64,000 nucleotides of DNA. Source: Gnetum montanum. Its lineage: Eukaryota > Streptophyta > Gnetopsida > Gnetales > Gnetaceae. Both the position numbers and the translations under genes were made by a program. The stretch lies in the NCBI GenBank assembly GCA_015680685.1, contig MNCI01021409.1, positions 4,435 through 68,434 on the forward strand. The letters are read 5' to 3'. Positions 1-10,734 of the stretch are shown here, one piece after another. Each line of letters opens with the position of its first letter. Position 1 is the stretch's first letter. The notes under the pieces are model-generated. The model made no database searches and had not been told where the DNA came from. It saw only the letters and a list, made by a program, of their open reading frames with translations.

Positions 1-840
1 TCCATTGAGAGAATCAAGCGCTTGGTAACTGATGGAGTACTTAGTACTCTTGATTTTACTGACTTTGACACTTGTGTAAACTGCATAAAGGGAAAGCAGA
101 CCAATGTGTCAAAGAAAGGTGCCAAGAGGAGTTCTGCCATATTAGAAATCATACATACGGATATTTGTAGTCCAGATATGGATGCATATGATCAACGGTA
201 TTTCATTACCTTTATTGATGACTACTCACGATACATGTATCTCTACTTGCTTCATCACAAAAATGAAGCTTTAGATGCCTTTAAGGTATTTAAGGCTGAA
301 GTAGAGAAACAATGCGGTAAGCAAATAAAGATAGTGAGGTCTGATAGAGGTGGTGAATACTATGGTAGATACACTGATGATGGACAAGCACCTGGTCCCT
401 TTGCTAAGTTTCTTCAAGAGCATGGGATTGTTGCCCAATACACTATGCCTGGTTCTCCGGACCAAAATGGTGTGGCAGAAAGAAGAAACCGAACATTATT
501 GGACATGGTGGGGAGTATGCTTAGCAGCTCCAAGCTTCCTAAGTCTTTGTGGAATGAAGCACTTAAGACGGCAGTGTATATATTAAACCGAGTTCCAACC
601 AAGGCTGTCTCTAAGACACCATTTGAATTGTGGAAAGGTTGGAATCCGAGTTTGCGACATATACGCATTTGGGGATGCCCGTCTGAGGTAAGAATCTATA
701 ATCCACAAGAGAAGAAGCTAGACCCTAGGACCATAAGTGGGTATTTCGTTGGATATGCCAAACAGTCTAAGGGATACAGATTTTATTGTCCATCACATAC
801 TACTAGGTTTGTGGAATCAAGGAATGCTAAATTTCTTTAG
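1..840 (+). pseudogene. copia integrase (partial)
   Basis: This is the DDE integrase that inserts element cDNA into the genome. The window opens inside the HHCC zinc finger; only the C-x2-C half is seen (CVNC near residue 18 of the 22-840 reading). The catalytic core is intact by motif: D in YFITFIDDYSRY, D in RSDRGGEYYG and E in PDQNGVAERRNR, followed by the usual plant copia stretch ending with GYFVGYAKQSKGYRFYCP. The reading stops at TAG 838-840, where copia proteins normally continue into the integrase-RT linker, so this is a nonsense mutation and not a natural end. The frame is shared with the RT and RNase H downstream. Confidence 0.93.
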
Positions 841-1953
841 AATGACTTGATTAGTGGGAGTCATCATTCCTGGAATGAAATTCCAGCGACTGATCATGCA
901 GATGCTCAACCCTCTACTTCAAGTACTCGATTGATTGTTGTACATAACACGCCTATAGTACGAATACGTGATGTACATCCACCAGTCGTTGAAGTTCCAC
1001 AAACTGTTGGTCAAGACATAGTAGATCTAGCTGAACAACAGATACCAGTTCCTGTTGAACAGCCCGTTGATCATCTTACCCCTCAGGAGCCTGATGAACC
1101 AACATTACGATGATCTACTAGAATAAAGTGATCAGTGATTCCTAGTGACTATATAGTGTATCTACAGGAATTTGACTACAACATAGGAGCCGAAAATGAT
1201 CCTGACATGTTTTCACAAGCCATGAGTTGTAAGGAATCCGACTTATGGTATGATGCCATGAAAGATGAGATGAACTCTATGTCCACTAATGGAGTCTGGG
1301 ATCTTGTCAAGTTGCCCAATGGTGTTAAAGCCATAGGATCCAAATGGGTCTTCAAGACTAAAAGACACTCCTTGGGAAACATTGAAAGATATAAGGCTAG
1401 ACTTGTTGCCAAAGGGTTCACTCAGCAGGAGGGAATAGATTACATAGAGACCTTTTCTCCTGTATCTAAGAAGGACTCCCTTCATGTGATCATGGCATTG
1501 GTAGCTCACTTTGATTTTGAACTACATCAAATGGATGTGAAAATAACATTCCTTAATGGTTATCTAGAGGAAGAGATTTATATGAAACAACCTGAAGGAT
1601 TCTCCTCTAATGATGGTGAGCAATTGGTATGCAAGCTTAAGAAGTCTATATATGGCTTGAAACAGGCCTCCCGTCAGTGGTATTTGAATTTCCATGATGT
1701 CATCACTTCATTTGGCTTTGAAGAAAACATCATGGATCAATGCATATACCATAAGGTCAGTGGGAGTAAAATCTATTTTCTTGTCCTCTATGTGGATGAT
1801 ATCCTTCTTGCAACCAATGATCATGAATTTTTATATGCGGTGAAACAATTTCTCTCTAAGAATTTTGACATGCAGGATACAGGTGAGGCATCTTATGTCC
1901 TTGGCATTAAGATCCATAGGGATAGATCTAGATATATTCTAGGTCTATCGTAG
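841..1953 (+). pseudogene. copia linker and reverse transcriptase
   Basis: Positions 841-1134 hold the variable, Pro/Val/Glu-rich linker between integrase and RT, with stops at 1111 and 1129. From 1135 the RVT_2 reverse transcriptase reads cleanly: WYDAMKDEMNSM, the NGVWDLV region, KWVFKTK, YKARLVAKGFTQQEGIDY, LHQMDVKITFLNG, YGLKQASRQWY and the catalytic YVDDILLA near 1783-1806. Both catalytic Asp residues are present. TAG at 1951-1953 interrupts the reading, which continues in the same frame into RNase H. Because the catalytic motif is whole and no frame is lost, this copy is younger than the gypsy elements further right. Confidence 0.93.
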
Positions 1954-2769
1954 GAAACCTATATTAATAAAGTTCTAGAGAGGTTCTGGATGAAAGATTG
2001 TTCACCAAGTATTGCACCCATTGTAAAGGGTGACAGGTTCAATTTGAACCAGTGCCCTATGAATGATTTAGAGAAAAGTCACATAAGCAACATTCCATAT
2101 GCTTCAGCTGTTGGAAGCCTAATGTATGCTCAGGTCTGCACACGACCTGACATTGCATTTGTTGTGGGGATGTTAGGCCGATATCAGAGTAATCCAGGTA
2201 TCGACCACTGGAAGGCTGCAAAGAAAGTCATGAGGTACCTTCAAGGTACAAAGGATTACATGCTTATGTATCGACGAACTGACCATTTGGAGGTGATTGG
2301 CTACTCTGATTCAGATTTTGCTAGCTGCATTGATTCCAGGAAATCAACATCAGGTTATGTTTTTATGCTAGCTGGAGGAGCCATCTCCTGGGGGAGTGGA
2401 AAGAAAACCTTGGTTGCTACTTCCACAATGGAGGCAGAGTTTGTTTCTTGTTTTGAGGCTACTTCACATGGTGTATAGTTAAAGAGTTTTATATCAGGGC
2501 TTAGAATTCTGGATTCAATATCTAGGCCATTATAGATATTTTGTGACAATTCAGCTGCTGTCTTTATGGCTAAGAATAATAAGAGTGGCAGTTGAAATAA
2601 ACACGTCGACATAAAGTACTTAGCCATAAGGGATCGCATTAAAGAAAATAAAGTGGTCATAGATCATATTAGCACTGAATTAATGCTAGCTGATCCTTTG
2701 ACCAAAGGAATGCCACCACAGTCATTCAAGGATCATGTCACTCGGATGGGACTTGGTTCCATGATGTAA
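1954..2769 (+). pseudogene. copia RT C-terminus and RNase H
   Basis: The RT thumb and connection continue to PYASAVGSLMYAQVCTRPD, then the RNase H domain appears with GYSDSDFASCIDSRKSTSGY, the TMEAEFVSC active-site helix, and the tail ending with LADPLTKGMPP. RNase H removes RNA from the RNA-DNA hybrid during reverse transcription. In-frame stops at 2476 (a Trp position in related copia proteins, inferred) and 2596 break it. The natural stop appears to be TAA 2767-2769. It is followed by about 280 bases of untranslated sequence before the polypurine tract. Confidence 0.9.
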
Positions 2770-3056
2770 TATGCTGTACAACATTACAGTGTTAACGAAA
2801 CTCTATTCAGTTGTGCGTTTTCTCATACAGTTGCGCATAAAGTCATTAGAGAAAACACACATAAGGTCGGACCACGAATAAACATTGGGTTTGTTCATAC
2901 AGTTAAAGTTACCATATAAAGGAATTAACTTTGAGAAATAATACATTGTAATACATGGAAGATACTACTCGCATTAAGAGGAACTATCACCATGATTCAT
3001 GTATTTGTTTCTTGAAAGTTGGATATTAGAATAAATTTGGAGACCAAGTGGGAGAT

Positions 3057-3588
3057 TGTAACAATGTGATAGCTTTGGACAACAACATCACAGTTTTCGT
3101 TGCTATCCATTGACAACTTTCGTTGCTATCCATTGACAACTTACGTTGCTATCCTTGGCAAGCAACGTGTGGAAACGATTGTCATCGATTGCAACATATG
3201 GTGACAACTTGTTGCAATCCATCCGTTGCAATCTATTCATTGTTATCTTGTAATGGTCTCATATTTTTCTAATGAATAGTAACTGATTCTGACGCCTTTT
3301 GGGTTCTTGATGGGAGAATAAGGCACGGGGAATCAAGGGTAGTGTAGCAGTTCAAGTCCCTTTCACAGTGGCTTACAGTCTGCATACACCATCACCGCAG
3401 AGCGCCCGTGTGAAAGAAGATCTGGAACATTCAGGCATCAATGGCATCAATGGCTGAAGGTCAGTTCGATCTATTTTTCAAATTGATTTTTGCATTTTTG
3501 TTTCATGCACATTTGTAGATTAAGAGATCTGTTTTTACATGCTTCCGCTTGTGCAATCCAGTTTTTGATGCACGTAAGATTTCTAACA
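3057..3588 (+). repeat. 3' LTR of copia A
   Basis: A purine-rich tract (AGTGGGAGA, about 3047-3055) directly precedes TGTAACAATG at 3057. The repeat closes with TTTCTAACA at about 3588, giving TG...CA termini and 532 bp. Near its left end it has three tandem 23-bp units (3095-3163) built on the words CGTTGCTATCC and TTGACAAC, followed by further GTTGC/GCAAC inverted words to about 3230. The right end is fixed by the switch to LRR-like coding sequence at 3589. The 5' partner is outside the window. Confidence 0.85.
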
Positions 3589-3870
3589 GGAATAACACCA
3601 CTCAATATATTGACTTAAATGTAAAGACTAACGAGTTTTGAGAGATTTTCAAAGGAGGCAGAAATGGATCCATGCAAATTATTATATGATAGGTCCAGTT
3701 TTCTTAGTTACGAGAAATTTTCAATGAATTGAGAAATGTGTACTTCCAAACCGTAGTCGGATAGATGAATTGCTTGAACAAAAGAACTGCAGTTTTATGG
3801 TTCGGGGCTTCAGGCTAAAAAGGGTCACAGTAGTTTGACGCCAGTCCAGTTACAAGGATTCGGAGAATTT
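3589..3870 (-). pseudogene. LRR receptor-kinase N-terminal fragment
   Basis: On the minus strand this reads the LRRNT cap and first repeats of a plant LRR receptor-like protein: NPCNWTG, then AIHLSDYGLEVHISQFIENF and LRKLDLS, with stops and small indels. It is clearly homologous to the larger LRR pseudogene at 23741-24811; both contain the words GATCCATGCAAATTATTAT and GGAGAAATGTG/GAGAAATGTG. It is cut on one side by the copia LTR and on the other by the compound repeat at 3871. No kinase domain is present. It is likely a relic of a dispersed receptor gene family broken up by insertions. Confidence 0.75.
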
Positions 3871-4985
3871 GTGTTGATGCATAAATTTTGGTCATGCCAA
3901 CATTGGAAAAAACTCATTTGAGGAGACTATAGCCTAGGGCACCTCCTGTATGGGTACGGAAATCCGAGAATAGTCTCAGCTGGAAAGAGCCATGTGACCA
4001 AGTGATAGAGAGATAGAGAGATAGAAAACATAGAGAGAGATAAAACATGAAAAAAAATTAAAGGAGAGAGAAACAAGAACCACCGACAGGATGCATGGTT
4101 GTGTCGCCACAAGAATCATGTGTAGTTGCGATCAAACATCACCAATGCCCTGCGGACCGCCAACTGCATAAACATCATGCACAAATCCACCATCCACAAC
4201 ATGACATTTGCTGAAATAAAAGAAGATAGAGAGAAGATCCACCGACAGGATGCATGGTTGTGTTGCTGTAAGAATCATGTGTAGTTGTGATCAAACATCA
4301 CCAATGCCCTGCGGACCGCCAACTGCATAAACATCATGCACAAATCCACCATCCACAACATGACATTTGCTGAAATAAAAGAAGATAGAGAGAAGATCCA
4401 CCGATAGAATACATGGTTGTGTTGCCGCAAGAATCATGTGTAGTTGCGATCAAACATCACCAATGCCCTGCGGACCGCCAACTGCATAAACATCATGCAC
4501 AAATCCACCGTCCACCACATGCCATTTGCTGAAATAAAAGAAGATAGAGAGAAGATCCACCGACAGGATGCATGTCTGTGTTGCCGCAAAAATCATGTGT
4601 AGTTGTGATCAAACATCACCAATGCCCTACGAACCTCCAACCGTTGTTGCCGCACACACTGCCAACCACCCAGAGAAAGAGGAGGTTCAGTCCATGGCTT
4701 CATGGCCCTGGCCTCACTGGCTTAGGGCTTCTTGGCCTGACTTCTCCTCCTCTCCTCTTCTCCATCACCTTGATGGCTTTTTATAGCCAATTTTAGGGTT
4801 AGGGTAACCCATCTTTTTTTTATAAAAAAAACAAAGGCCCCATGCCAAGCATGGGCATGTTGGTACCAACACTTAGCCCCCAACCGAAAAGGAAAAGAAA
4901 AAAAAATGGTTAGGACAAGCCCCTAACTAAAAAGGAAAAAAGAAAAAAAATGGTCAATTCAGGCTCTCCTTCTAACGCCAATAAG
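3871..4985. repeat. compound repeat block 1
   Basis: This block starts GTGTTGATGCATAAATTTTG and recurs almost unchanged at 4986. It contains a conserved head (about 210 bp, with AGGAGACTATAGCCTAGGGC), a run rich in GATAGAGA, the 159-bp tandem array and a tail with CT-rich and A-rich tracts. The tail also holds a short TTAGGGTTAGGG at about 4795 and an inverted repeat CCATGCCAAGCATGG at 4837-4851. I find no transposon protein. The class is unknown; a non-autonomous element or a duplicated gene-flank fragment is possible. Confidence 0.7.
4081..4643. repeat. 159-bp tandem repeat, about 3.5 units
   Basis: Units begin at 4081, 4240, 4399 and 4558, with an exact 159-bp spacing. Each starts CACCGACAGGATGCATGGTT (or a close variant) and holds CATCACCAATGCCCTGCGGA, a stretch of CATCATGCACAAATCCACC, and GATAGAGAGAAGATCCACCG at its end. 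The fourth unit diverges after about 86 bp. The same unit occurs in the second block at 5187 and 5346, again 159 bp apart. Unit-to-unit differences are few, so amplification is fairly recent compared with the surrounding gypsy decay. Confidence 0.88.
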
Positions 4986-5474
4986 GTGTTGATGCATAAA
5001 TTTTGTTTATGCCAACATCGGAAAAAACTCGTTTGAGGAGACTATAGCCTAGGGCACCTCCTGTATGGGTACGGAAACCTAGGAATAGTCTCAGTTGGAA
5101 AGAGCCATGTGACCAAGTGATAGAGAGATAGAAAACATAGAGAGAGATAAAACATGAAAAAAAACTAAAGGAGAGAGAAACAGGAACCATCGACAAGATG
5201 CATGGTTGTGTCGCCACAAGAATCATGTGTAGTTGCAATCAAACATCACCAATGCTGTGCGGACCGCCAACTGCATAAACATCATGCACAAATCCACCAT
5301 CCACGACATGCCATTTGCTGAAATAAAAGAAGATAGAGAGAAGATCCACCGATAGGATGCATGGTTGTGTTGCCGCAAGAATCATGTGTAGTTGCGATCA
5401 AACATCACCAATGCCCTACAAACCGCCAACCGTTGTTGTCGCACATACTGCCAATCGCCCAGGAGAGGAGGAGG
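4986..5474. repeat. compound repeat block 2 (truncated copy of block 1)
   Basis: A direct repeat of block 1, from GTGTTGATGCATAAATTTTG to the CACATACTGCCAATCGCCC segment, with two 159-bp units instead of about three and a half. It loses homology near 5474, where block 1 continues towards TTCAGTCCATGG. The two blocks are adjacent head-to-tail, which suggests unequal exchange or tandem duplication of the whole unit followed by truncation. Confidence 0.8.
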
Positions 5475-5710
5475 ATCAAGAGATTTTCAGTTCACCACCA
5501 GAGAGGATTTTTTGTTTAACAGAGAGAATTTTCTATTCACCAACAAAGGATTTTCTGTTCAAACAGCGAGCATTTTTTTAAGAGTCGCAAGTCTCTCACG
5601 CAGGATTTTTCTTTTTAAGAGCTGCAAGTCTCTCACACACAGTAATCTCTCTCTCTCTGCATTGCAGAAAATGACAGGAAACGTAGTGGTAGAATCATTG
5701 GCTAGCTGTT
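5475..5710. other. spacer with 38-bp direct repeats, no gene recognised
   Basis: The segment carries two copies of a motif of the form TTTTTAAGAG-x2-GCAAGTCTCTCAC about 38 bp apart (near 5574 and 5612). A CTCTCTCTCTCTGCATTGCAG tract follows just before ATGACAGG at about 5670, which looks like a plant 3' splice acceptor. Short open frames of up to about 106 codons exist but match nothing I know. It could be a captured gene leader. Confidence 0.35.
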
Positions 5711-6240
5711 AAATGGATTGTAAAATATTGAAAGGGAACAAAAAAAAATTGCTTGTGTTTTGGAGATGCTAATCTGCACATTGAAGGTTTTGTAGATGCA
5801 AACTTTGTTGCTAATCATGATACAAGATGTTCCACTACAAGGTACACATTTATTTTTGGTGGTGTAGCAATGAGTTGGTTGTCATGTCTACAACCATTGG
5901 TAACTTTATCTATAATTGAATTAGAAAATGTAGCCCTCATAAAAGCATGTAAGGAAATGTTATGGATGAAGAGATTCTTGCAATCTCTTGGATTGAAACA
6001 ACAAAGGTAGGTTATGTTTTGTGATAGTTTGAGTGCAATCCATTTGCAAAGAATTTTGCCTTTCTTGCCATGATGAAACATATAGATATCTAGTTTCACT
6101 TCATAAGAGAAATCATAGAGGATGGTTCAATGCATGTTCAGAAGGTCCATATAAAGCTTAACATTGTTGATGCTTTAACAAAACTAGTGATAGCTAAAAA
6201 ACACATTTTTTGTAAGAAGAAGCTTGGAATAATTGGAGCT
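5711..6240 (+). pseudogene. copia RNase H fragment
   Basis: The reading has GDANLHIEGFVDANFVANHD, a TTRYTFIFGGVAMSWLS stretch, LSIIELENVALIKACKEML and LWMKRFLQSLGLKQ, all typical of copia RNase H. The acidic TEAEY helix has become IELEN, so the active site is damaged. Past the stop at 6008 the reading can be followed through FCDSLSAIHL, FHFIREIIEDGSMHVQ-like and ADALTK-like sequence with stops and frameshifts to about 6240. Nothing of RT proper or integrase remains. Confidence 0.82.
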
Positions 6241-6296
6241 TAATCAAAAGTGCACATCTCTTGAAGGCTGGTTGGATTTGTCTTTAAGAGGGAGTT

Positions 6297-6795
6297 TGTT
6301 GAAAAAATGAAGACAAATACATTAATATTATTTGCTGTATTTCCTTTTATGTTTTTAAAAGGGGTTAGTTTGTAAAGTGATGTTTATGTGGGGATGTGTT
6401 TTATCCCACGTGTGTGAGGATTGGGGTTTGGTCCTAATGTTTCCTTATAAATGGAAGGCTTGGGGCAGCCTTTAGGTGTGTGTGTTTTTGAGGTGGAAGC
6501 ATTGTATTAAGGTTTTACCTTGGAGATGAGATTTTTCCTTGATGTTGATCTAAGATCTATTAGAGTAATAGATTGGGTGCTTGCAAAAGCTATAAGGATG
6601 GCTTATGTTCTTAAGATTTAAGCAGAATAGAAGGCAGAATAGCATTGTCATGAAGTGATTTACTGTGTCTATTTGATCTACTACAATGTGATATTTTCTA
6701 CCTTTAACATTTTATTTAGATCTATAATGTTCTAATAATTTCTTAGATCTGATCTGCTAACTATTTTATTGAAACTATTGCTTTTGATTATCACA
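6297..6795 (+). repeat. 3' LTR of copia B
   Basis: A purine-rich AAGAGGGAG tract (6286-6294) precedes TGTTGAAAAAATG at 6297. The repeat ends GATTATCACA at 6795, for 499 bp with TG...CA ends. A plausible TATA box (CTTATAAATGG) lies near 6445, followed by GT-rich sequence. The 5' partner is missing. Confidence 0.8.
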
Positions 6796-7889
6796 ATTAC
6801 ATGGTCAAGAATAAAATTTTCTAGTTAATCTCATTATTTTCTGAGCCCTTGTTGAAAGTCTTAAACCACATGGCAATATATTGGCTAAAAATCCCAAAAT
6901 TGTGCTATCACTCCACACCAAATACCCGCAACCAAAAAACCAAGATTGTGATGGGTAAAAAGACATTTTCTTGTATCCTTGATTTTTGAAAGGTATTAGA
7001 TTCATGCAACAATTTTCTCTCTAGTCAAGGTACATTTTGAATAGAGTTCTACTATGTTGTATAATTAATTAAAAACACAACCAAATGAATGTGGTTTAAC
7101 ATTGTTTTATGCCATAAAAGAATTCAAATACACTTAAGAAAGATCAAATGATGATCCCCCCAAGTCTTGGAAGGGTGTTTAATTTTTTTTGGTTACTCTA
7201 CCCATGCTTAAACTTAAGTCTTATGACTTGAGAAATAAGGACCTTACTCTATTTGAAAACACTGAAAAAAAGATACGAAAAATGATTAAAGATAACATGC
7301 AGAAATTTTAAACAGAGAAAAATCTAGGTTTTTATAAAAATGAATGAGAAAAGAGAATTCATGCAGTTGATGTTATTTGTTGAGACAAAGTTAAGCAATG
7401 ATAATAACAATGTGTATTTTCCATTTAATTTTAAAAATGATTGGGTTACATTTTGGACTAAAGAAAAAAGTTATGAATTATTCAAATACGAATGGTAGCC
7501 ATTAATATTTATGATGGTAATATGTGGACACCTATTAAATAATGTTCAAAAAAATATAAGGAAATTAAAATAACATATTGCAAAATATATAGTGAGTAGC
7601 AATAAAATTCTTTTAAAACTATGACACCAGAGGGTAAGTAAAGGGATGATGTTGCTTCATTCACCCTAAAAGCAAGAAATGGAACAATGCAACTTTTCAA
7701 CATGACAAGAGCTTTCATCGTCATGCGTAATGATTAACCCTATACACAGTCACTGGAGGAAATAACTATACATGAGAGTGCTAGACAATAACTTTTCAAG
7801 AACATTTTATCAGAAAAATCATCCATTTTATGAATGTGAATCAAATGCATTAAATTGGAACTAATTTAAAATATCAATTATTCCAGGCT
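6796..7889. other. AT-rich spacer, nothing recognised
   Basis: No coding or RNA signal that I can support. Short open frames (for example 6805-7005 and 7509-7724, minus strand) have no recognisable domain. The last part before 7890 is not shared with the second copy of the duplication. Confidence 0.5.
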
Positions 7890-8031
7890 AAAACATGGAA
7901 ATTTCATCCAGCAAAAGCAGAAAGACGAGAATCCAAGTCAATTCAAGAAAATGATTTCAATCTCAAGCCATATGGAAATTCCATTCACTTTGGTTTAAGC
8001 CTTTAGGCATACTTTAAAAAAGGAAGGTTCA

Positions 8032-8591
8032 TTTAACAACATTGTCCCTGGAAATGTTGTTTGGCACCCTAAGAGTTTCCCAAGTAGATTCTGAATCAGG
8101 ACGAAACTCAAGAGGAATACACCTCAACAATCAACAATTCTTGAAACACATGCCAACAAATGATGTGTTAGCATTAGCATGTCTCCTAAGTGGTGTTTCA
8201 AATTCAATATTTGATATACTAATAAGCTAGATAGTGCTCCCTTGGTCCACTCATGTGGACACCACAGGGACTACCAGCTAAACCCTCCAAATTCATCACT
8301 ACATGCTGGTAGTTGGTGTCACACTCCAAAGAGCACATGCAATATCCCATAGCACATCCCATGACACACCTAGTAAAAACACCCCAACGTAGAGTTGAAC
8401 TATGCAACCCTCCCAGGAAAGGTCCTATTGAGTGGGGTAATGAGGTAGGTCATAGCCTCCTCTTACTAATGCATGGAACTACCATGCCAGTATGGTTTCA
8501 AAGACACAAGGAGCGGAGAACCCGTATACTCCGATGGCACTCAAATCATGGGGGAGATAGCAAGCCACCACCAACCCTACTACCTCTCTTA
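8032..8591 (-). repeat. G1 3' LTR
   Basis: Matches 12439-13000 and 25232-25789 throughout, for example TTGTCCCTGGAAATGTTG at its left and CTACCTCTCTT at its right. On the minus strand it would run TG(A)GAGAGG...GTTGTTA-A-A. The polypurine tract sits just inside it on the minus strand (about 8592-8605, TGGGGGAGGATTG). The 142 bp outside it (7890-8031) are shared with G2, so both elements derive from one insertion that was later duplicated. Confidence 0.88.
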
Positions 8592-9469
8592 CAATCCTCC
8601 CCCACATAAAATGAGCGATGACCTTAGAGCATGGCCTGGGTAACTCACGAGGCCACTACATCAAAATCAATAGAGGATTCTATCAATTTTAGGGAAGTAC
8701 ACCCATGATATTCTGAGTCAAGTTTGAAGGGATCTTTAGTTCTAGAAGGTCCAACTGCTAGGGCCTAAGGTAATAAAAAAATTTTGTTAAACTCGACCAT
8801 CTTCCTAAGATTTGGACTCATCCTAGCATTTGACACCCAAGTCAAGAACATCAGCCATTAAGACTTGGCCTATCCATCCTTCCATACCTGGCCTAAAATG
8901 CCAGGCTATGGGAGGACATTAGGTGGTGTATCATTACAACATGACAAAACACACTGATCTAGGGATGTATGAGTTTCAGGGCATCCCCTAACTCATTTGA
9001 TCCAAAGGTCTAGGGGTCTCAAGTTCAACATAGCTTCTTTTCTATTTGAAACTTAAGCCCCATCACCTATAGAGCACTTCAAATGGCTCTAGGAACCTTT
9101 CTCCCTTGTCTAAGGCTAGCTCTCATAGGAATTCGCTCTCAAATCCTATAAGGCATTACATGCCATGCCTCTTCTATTTTTTTCTCATGGAAGGTTTCTC
9201 CATTCATCATCAAAGTAACCAAGGTAGGAGGTCGATTGCTTATTCTTGACAGAAGTCCATGATCAAGTTTTCCTACGATCTCAAATGCTCCAATGGTTCC
9301 CAACTATCATTTGAGTCAGGATGGTGTTTCTAGTGGATGGGGAACTCCACTTTCAAATCTTTTCCATGGCTAGTGGTCCAAAAGTTTCAGATGCAGTCTA
9401 CTCTCTTTCCTTGTATAGATTGTATACAAGGTCACTCTCTAATTGAGATGCTTCTTTCCGGATACGGGA

Positions 9470-10530
9470 ACCCATCTGACAATGGCTTCAACATGTTGAC
9501 ATGAAAAACTAGATAGATTTAATCCATATTGATATGTAGTTAAAGCTTATATGTTACAAGGTTAATTTTATCAATGATCTAGAAGGGACCATCATACTAC
9601 CTCATTAGCTTGGAGGTAGTTCCCTGTTTCAGCTTAAACTGACATGGGTCCAACTTCAAGAGAACCCAATCTTTTACCTTAAATTCACAATGCTGGTGTT
9701 TTCGATCAACATACTTTTTCATTCGCTACACTACCCTCTCCAGATGATATTTTATTATTTTAACATTTTTAGACCACACTTTCAACGAGGGATGCCTACC
9801 CTACAATGAGGGGGAGACCATATGAGGAGCAATGGGCTGCCTTCTTGTTACCAATTCTGTAGGAGAAAACCCAGTAGCTGATGACTTCTAGATGTTATAA
9901 CTTAGCTGGAAAATCCCTAACAAAAAAGGCCAGTTCTTTTAGTCACTGCCAACATAGTGTCAGAGGTACTCTTCAAGTACCCAGTTCATTCATTTTGTTT
10001 GACCATCGGTTTGCAAATGAAATTGTTGACAATTTGAGGGTGGTACCCATCATGCCAAACAAGGCTCACTAGAAAGCACTTGTGAATCAAGGATTTCAAT
10101 AAGAAACAATGCTCATGGATAATCCAAAATATCAAACCACCCTATCAAAATAGTATGTTGCCATGTCTTCAGCTGAGAATTGTGATGGACAAGGAGTGAA
10201 TATGAAAAATTTAAAAAATTTATCCACCACTACAATGATACTACTTAAGCCTTGAACATTTGGTAATCCTATGATGAGGTCCATAGATACTGTAGCCCAC
10301 AAAAATGGAGGGATTTCCAAGGGCAACAGAAGATCACCTAGACACTTCATAGAACCTTTGTCATGCTGGCACACCAAACACTTCTGAATATAAGAAATCA
10401 CATCTCGATACATTTTTGGCCAGAAGAAGGTTCTCTTAATGAGTGCCAAGGTTCTTTGCTATCCAGGATACCCAACCCACTATGTGTCATGGCATTCTTG
10501 GATTATCTCCTTGTGTAGGCCATCCTAATC
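9470..10530 (-). pseudogene. G1 integrase
   Basis: Reading leftward from about 10530: a degenerate HHCC zinc finger ending CLVCQHDKG, preceded by TFFWPKMYRDVISYI; then the core with VSMDLIIGLPNVQGLSSIIV and VVDKFFKFFIFTPCP; and, after a decayed stretch, the C-terminal module at 9470-9730 with QHCEFKVKDWVLLKLDP, FKLKQGTTSKLMR and YDGPF. This is the layout of chromoviral integrases of the Reina/Tekay type. Several stops and frameshifts are present. I could not make out a chromodomain beyond it. Confidence 0.85.
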
Positions 10531-10734
10531 TAGAACAAATATCTATCTATCACGAAACCAAAGCAACCCATCCCTTATTTTGAATTGTGGTGCTCGCCCA
10601 GTTTCTATTAGCTTCATTAGATCAATGATATGAGGATCCTTTTTTAAGCCATCTTGAATTCTAGGCAACAACACTTCATCACATTGAACATATGAAGTTT
10701 GTGGCCCAGTGATAGAAAAGAGTTGGGAGGTAGG

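Larger units (their letters stand above)
1..3588 (+). mobile_element. Ty1/copia retrotransposon A, 5' part outside window
   Basis: Domain order is integrase, RT, RNase H, polypurine tract, 3' LTR, which is the copia (Pseudoviridae) order. The 5' LTR, gag, protease and the front of the integrase zinc finger lie left of base 1. The whole pol region reads in one frame (frame 1) with in-frame stops at 838, 1111, 1129, 1951, 2476 and 2596 and no frameshift that I can find, so decay so far is mainly point substitution. An untranslated stretch (2770-3045) and a purine-rich tract ending at 3055 lead to the 3' LTR at 3057. The element abuts an LRR pseudogene fragment. Because the 5' LTR is absent, neither target-site duplication nor age can be judged here. 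Confidence 0.95.
5711..6795 (+). mobile_element. Ty1/copia element B, 3' remnant
   Basis: Only the RNase H end of pol and the 3' LTR remain. The junction at about 5711 joins non-copia sequence directly to the RT/RNase H connector, so everything upstream was deleted or replaced. The protein is clearly different from copia A, and the LTR shows no similarity to the copia A LTR, so this is a separate family. Confidence 0.85.

Noticed and set aside
4790-4808. TTAGGGTTAGGG, telomere-like repeat
   Set aside because: Only two units within a larger dispersed repeat; too short to indicate telomeric DNA.
3871-5474. CRISPR-like or centromeric satellite reading of the 159-bp repeats
   Set aside because: There are no short repeats with unique spacers, and too few units for a satellite array. 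The unit is embedded in a dispersed block.
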